A stretch of 9,517 nt of DNA from Chamaesiphon sp. (lineage in GTDB: Bacteria; Cyanobacteriota; Cyanobacteriia; Cyanobacteriales; Chamaesiphonaceae), in the NCBI GenBank assembly GCA_026786125.1, contig JAJAYU010000069.1:1-9517 (forward strand). The letters are read 5' to 3'. Position numbers and translations under genes: made by a program. Of this stretch, positions 7,050 to 9,517 are shown one piece after another (position 1 is the stretch's first letter; each line of letters begins with the position of its first letter). The notes below the pieces were generated by a model, which ran no database searches, was not told the DNA's origin, and was given only the letters and a program-made list of their open reading frames with translations.

Positions 7050-7136
7050 TACTCCCTTCCCACCCAAGAAATAGACAGTATTGATTCACCATTCACCTCT
7101 ACACTAGATGTCTAATTTTTCACTGGGAAGGGAGTA
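7050..7136. repeat. Nested inverted repeat upstream of Bax-inhibitor gene
   Basis: A 13-base arm tactcccttccca (7050-7062) is exactly complementary to 7124-7136. Inside it a second pair, tagaca (7072-7077) and tgtcta (7109-7114), is also complementary. GAAA and TTTC between them can pair with a short bulge. The whole could fold into one imperfect hairpin of 87 nt. It ends 71 bp before the ATG of the membrane protein gene, so it could be an operator, part of a 5' leader RNA, a small RNA or a small repeat element. Confidence 0.6.
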
Positions 7137-7194
7137 ACTAGTCGTCAAGATATTCTAAAGTCAGAGTGAAGATCCCACAAAATCGATCATTATT

Positions 7195-7200
7195 AGAGGT
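7195..7200 (+). promoter_or_regulatory. Shine-Dalgarno for the Bax-inhibitor-like gene
   Basis: AGAGGT lies seven bases before the ATG at 7208, a good spacing, and fixes this start. Confidence 0.6.
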
Positions 7201-7207
7201 TTAATTT

Positions 7208-7891
7208 ATGTACGTTGTCGCCCAGGAACAGCCCCAAGCTAGAGCTGAATTTATCAGAAAGACTTATCTGCACTTGGCTGGTGCTGTCGCGGTATTTATT
7301 GCGATCGAAACCCTATTAATTCAGTCAGGTATTGCCGAACAATTTGCGCGCGCGATGACTGGTGGTTTGACTTGGCTTGCTGTGCTAGCTGGATTTTCCC
7401 TGTTGGGTTGGTTTTCACGGGGATTGGCTGCTAGAGCAGATTCAGTCCCACTTCAATATACGGGGCTGGCGATTTATATTGTGGCGGAGGCACTTCTATT
7501 TGCGCCGTTAATTTATATTGCTAGCAGTATGTCCGACCCGACGGTGATTCCGACGGCTGGAATTCTGACATCGTTAATGTTTGTCGGTTTAACCGTGGTC
7601 GCATTTACTACTGGCAAAGATTTTACGTTTTTGGGTGGCGCACTCAAAATTGGTGGTTTTGTAGCTATAGGATTGATTATTTGTAGTGCTATTTTTGGAT
7701 TTAAACTTGGCTTATTTTTCTCGCTGTTGATGGTGGGATTTGCTATGGCTGCAATTCTGTACGACACATCTAAAGTCATGAATGACTTTACAAAAGATCA
7801 GTATGTAGCAGCTTCACTGAGACTGTTTGCCTCTGTAGCTTTGTTATTTTGGTATGTCTTAGAAATTGTGATGTCTTTTTCACGTCGCTAG
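7208..7891 (+). CDS. Bax inhibitor-1 / YccA family membrane protein
   Basis: A 227-residue integral membrane protein of the UPF0005/BI-1 family, with about seven hydrophobic helices (roughly 20-41, 53-72, 86-108, 117-134, 148-164, 166-185 and 200-222). Some family members conduct Ca2+ or modulate FtsH. The signature at the end of helix 6, ILYDTSKVMNDF (183-194), contains the conserved Asp186. Helix 7 reads SLRLFASVALLFWYVLEI and lacks the Asp at the LYLDIIN position of the BsYetJ-like subgroup, so pH-gated Ca2+ leak should not be assumed. The short N-terminus is cytoplasmic in the usual topology. The gene stands alone between divergent carA and a convergent operon. Confidence 0.9.
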   Translation: MYVVAQEQPQARAEFIRKTYLHLAGAVAVFIAIETLLIQSGIAEQFARAMTGGLTWLAVLAGFSLLGWFSRGLAARADSVPLQYTGLAIYIVAEALLFAPLIYIASSMSDPTVIPTAGILTSLMFVGLTVVAFTTGKDFTFLGGALKIGGFVAIGLIICSAIFGFKLGLFFSLLMVGFAMAAILYDTSKVMNDFTKDQYVAASLRLFASVALLFWYVLEIVMSFSRR

Positions 7892-7933
7892 AAATCTAAC
7901 TGATATATCGTCAATTCAAAGCAGATCTAAATC

Positions 7934-7970
7934 AGCCCGGTTCCAAATTTGGGAACGGGCTATTTATTTT
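7934..7970. terminator. Hairpin terminator between convergent genes
   Basis: The stem agcccggttcc/gggaacgggct (7934-7944 with 7951-7961) has one mismatch, one wobble and loop AAATTT. It is followed on the plus strand by atttatttt. It lies 42 bp after the Bax-inhibitor stop and just beyond the NUDIX stop on the other strand. It clearly serves the plus-strand gene and may stop both. Confidence 0.75.
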
Positions 7971-7975
7971 GAAGA

Positions 7976-8410
7976 TTATCCCCACCATTCCACAAAGTCG
8001 AGCATCAACTGTTGATGGATTTCACCGAAGGGACGCTCCTCTCCGGCAATCGCTGAATAGGCAGATCCCGCCACAATTTGGTCACGGGTAATCAATCCCA
8101 AATCCCAACCTTCTGCCAAAACTAATTTATCAACTTCGACAGTCAGGGTTGCGTAAAAAATATGCCTAATGGCTCGATCGTCATTGTAGCAGCCAAACTT
8201 TTGAGGATTGGTAATCTGATAACCGATTTCCTCCAATACTTCTCGCTCGACGGCAACATCTGGAGTTTCGTCTGCCTCCAGATGTCCACCAAATAATCCC
8301 CATACGCCTGGATAGAGAATAGTCGGGATGTTGTCTCGCAACTGCATCAAGAATTTATCTTCATAGGTGAGAATAGCCAGGGCAACTTCAACGGGAACAT
8401 CACCAGTCAT
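7976..8410 (-). CDS. NUDIX hydrolase
   Basis: A 144-residue NUDIX-fold hydrolase, expected to cleave a nucleoside diphosphate linked to another group; the substrate cannot be read from sequence. The complete Nudix box spans 42-64 (G-x5-E-x7-REVLEEIGY, with Glu57, Glu60 and Glu61 as metal ligands). It is preceded by the aromatic PGVWGLFGG that leads into the box. The start is the ATG at 8410, whose bases overlap the DUF2237 stop as ATGA, favouring translational coupling. A frame open to 8545 only covers the DUF2237 gene in another register and gives an unrelated Cys/Arg-rich sequence. It is the last gene of the thiS-DUF2237-NUDIX set. Confidence 0.9.
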   Translation of the reverse strand: MTGDVPVEVALAILTYEDKFLMQLRDNIPTILYPGVWGLFGGHLEADETPDVAVEREVLEEIGYQITNPQKFGCYNDDRAIRHIFYATLTVEVDKLVLAEGWDLGLITRDQIVAGSAYSAIAGEERPFGEIHQQLMLDFVEWWG

Positions 8411-8781
8411 AGGGAAATAGCGTGTTGTTGGAGATCTGATAAGGAGACAAATTTGAGTGCAGCAGCATGGGTTGCGGCTAGGTCTACAGGTGGTGCCACC
8501 CCAGCTTCGAGAGCTTCCTGCCAGCGCGAGGCGCACAGACACCATTTATCGCCTGGATTCAAGCCAGGAAAATTATAAGCCGGAACCGGAGTCCCCAAAT
8601 CGTTGCCATTGGATTTGGTAAATGCCAAAAATTCAGCGGTGATTTGAGCGCAAACAACATGAGTACCCAGATCTTGTGTGCCAGTAACACAAACTCCCGT
8701 GCGAAAGAATCCAGTCATGGGTGAGGTACAGCAAGTTTGAAGTTCAGTTCCCAGGACGTTTTGATCGGTGTTGATATTCAT
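8407..8781 (-). CDS. DUF2237 family protein
   Basis: A 124-residue protein of the DUF2237 family, found in many bacteria, with no established reaction. It is near full length. Conserved features are NVLGTELQTCCTSPMTGFFRTG (first part at 8-27, with Cys17 and Cys18), CVTGTQDLGTHVVCA (31-45), and GDKWCLCASRW (77-87, with Cys81 and Cys83). The two Cys pairs and the aromatic residues suggest a metal or redox site, but this is inference. The gene starts 26 bp after thiS, and its stop overlaps the NUDIX start. AGGAG lies about 17 bases before the ATG, too far for ideal ribosome binding. Probably cytoplasmic. Confidence 0.88.
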   Translation of the reverse strand: MNINTDQNVLGTELQTCCTSPMTGFFRTGVCVTGTQDLGTHVVCAQITAEFLAFTKSNGNDLGTPVPAYNFPGLNPGDKWCLCASRWQEALEAGVAPPVDLAATHAAALKFVSLSDLQQHAISL

Positions 8782-8807
8782 GACTTAAGATTAATTATCT
8801 CCTAACT

Positions 8808-9020
8808 CTAACCCCCACCAACGATCGTGACAATTTCTAATCGATCGTTAGCTTTAATTTCAGTCTGATCCCAAAACTGACGGTGCAAAATTTCTCCATT
8901 ATATTCTACCGCCAACAGCCGAGGATTTAGCCCCATCTGGACTAATAATTGGGGTAGAGTTGTTGGCGCAGAGCATGTATGAGCCTCGCCATTAACTTGT
9001 AGCTCGATCGTCTGATTCAT
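8808..9020 (-). CDS. thiS: Sulfur carrier protein ThiS
   Basis: A 70-residue ubiquitin-fold sulfur carrier. ThiS is activated as an adenylate, then carries sulfur as a C-terminal thiocarboxylate to thiazole synthase ThiG in thiamine synthesis. The N-terminal strand IELQVNGEAHTC, the helix TLPQLLVQMGL, the central LAVEYNGEIL and the obligatory C-terminal Gly-Gly (ending TIVGGG) are all present. Its length is normal. No thiG, thiF, thiO or thiE is in the window, so the other thiazole genes lie elsewhere. No TPP riboswitch signature was seen upstream. It appears to be the first gene of a three-gene unit. Confidence 0.9.
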   Translation of the reverse strand: MNQTIELQVNGEAHTCSAPTTLPQLLVQMGLNPRLLAVEYNGEILHRQFWDQTEIKANDRLEIVTIVGGG

Positions 9021-9044
9021 GAATTTTGCCGATCCGTTCCTTGA

Positions 9045-9170
9045 CTATAGATACCATCCTATCGTCAGATTGTCGTAAAGATCTTCGTCACTATTGAGCA
9101 TCTTCAGGGCTTCTCGTATAATATTAGAGCCGAGTCTTGAATGCACCTCTACACCTTTTAAATCATCTTC
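9045..9170 (-). pseudogene. ParD-like antitoxin remnant
   Basis: An open stretch of about 40 codons on the minus strand contains HSRLGSNIIREALKML. It resembles the second half of ParD-type ribbon-helix-helix antitoxins, where a Gly-Arg-Tyr-x-Ser-x-Ser-Glu-Val-Ile-Arg-Glu-Ala-Leu pattern is typical. About two residues are missing before NII. There is no in-frame ATG, and the ribbon strand is absent or very divergent. The frame ends at a TAG only 24 bp before the thiS start, leaving no space for a downstream ParE toxin. I read it as a decayed fragment; a chance match over this short length cannot be excluded. Confidence 0.4.
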
Positions 9171-9517
9171 ACTTCAACAAATTAGCTTCTATGCTTGTAT
9201 GCCGTGCTTTAATCATCAATTGCTCTGAAGTAACTATATTATCGCCTGTCGGACAAATTTGAGATTTTAGAGTGATTCGTTAGCGGCAATACTAAGTAAA
9301 CGCCAAGATCGTAAAAATAGAGCTATGAGTGAGAATTTAGATTAACATGCATTTTGATTTTGATCTACCAACATTAATGGCTCTTCAGTACTTAGTATGC
9401 AATATTAACTATTGAAATGCCAATTGAGCAAGCATCTAGTTCTAAAATTCTTAAAATTAGTGAATCCATAGCCAGAGCGTTTAATTAACTTGAGCTTATT
9501 ATTAATTCCTTCCACAA
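9171..9517. other. AT-rich intergenic DNA, no clear gene
   Basis: No convincing coding region, tRNA or hairpin was found. On the plus strand three mini-frames follow one another with a single base between each stop and the next ATG (9325-9345, 9347-9415, 9417-9488; 6, 22 and 23 codons). They lack Shine-Dalgarno sites and resemble no family I know. Confidence 0.4.

Larger units (their letters stand above)
6836..7207. other. Divergent intergenic region, carA / Bax-inhibitor gene
   Basis: These 372 bp must carry both divergent promoters. I see no strong match to -35/-10 consensus on either strand and no clear NtcA-type GTA-N8-TAC site. A weak plus-strand pair, TTGATT (7081) with TAGATG (7105), lies inside the nested inverted repeat. 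The 50 bp before carA are open in its frame but look noncoding. Confidence 0.4.

Noticed and set aside
8411..8545. 45-codon N-terminal extension of the NUDIX gene
   Set aside because: It overlaps the conserved C-terminal part of DUF2237 in another frame; the ATGA-coupled start fits the NUDIX fold.
9021..9200. TPP riboswitch before thiS
   Set aside because: The conserved CTGAGA-containing core and its paired partner were not found on the minus strand.

Overview
The window looks like cyanobacterial chromosome. The evidence is a DUF1816 protein, a Mini-III/RlmB gene pair with cyanobacterial-type sequences, frequent CGATCG-rich words typical of cyanobacterial DNA, heptameric tandem repeats between genes, and several intergenic repeats with inverted ends. 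The genus cannot be named from the sequence. Ten protein genes are well supported. Nine are on the minus strand and one, the Bax-inhibitor-like membrane protein, is on the plus strand.

Layout from left to right: a slipin/SPFH membrane-scaffold protein (15-1538, -) with an internally duplicated N-terminal half. Next is a short array of tRNA and tRNA-like genes on the minus strand (about 1826-2099), with structural defects, a candidate extended -10 promoter near 2210 and a roughly 100-nt leader. Then come a strong 21-bp hairpin (2284-2329), the DUF1816 gene (2345-2638, -), and a probable operon mrnC-rlmB (4732 down to 2747, -). That operon encodes a 23S rRNA maturation nuclease and a 23S rRNA ribose methyltransferase with a very long Arg/Asp/Ser/Gly-rich tail. 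A 326-bp repeat element with inverted ends (4825-5150) separates this operon from a STAS-domain anti-sigma-antagonist-like protein (5158-5526, -).

Upstream of the STAS gene lies a second heptamer repeat, inverted relative to sequence that forms the last codons of carA (5681-6835, -; carbamoyl-phosphate synthase small subunit). A 372-bp divergent intergenic region holding a nested inverted repeat (7050-7136) leads to the plus-strand Bax-inhibitor-1/YccA-like membrane protein (7208-7891). A shared hairpin terminator (7934-7970) separates this from a compact minus-strand operon, thiS-DUF2237-NUDIX (9020 down to 7976). The last two genes of that operon overlap by ATGA. Upstream of thiS is a short reading frame resembling a decayed ParD-type antitoxin, followed by about 350 bp of AT-rich DNA with no convincing gene.

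The genes are mostly housekeeping: rRNA maturation, pyrimidine/arginine precursor synthesis, thiamine sulfur transfer and nucleotide hydrolysis. No complete new defence or mobile system is visible. The most unusual parts are the irregular tRNA array, the duplicated slipin N-terminus, the disordered tail on RlmB, and repeat elements that sit against or inside gene ends.
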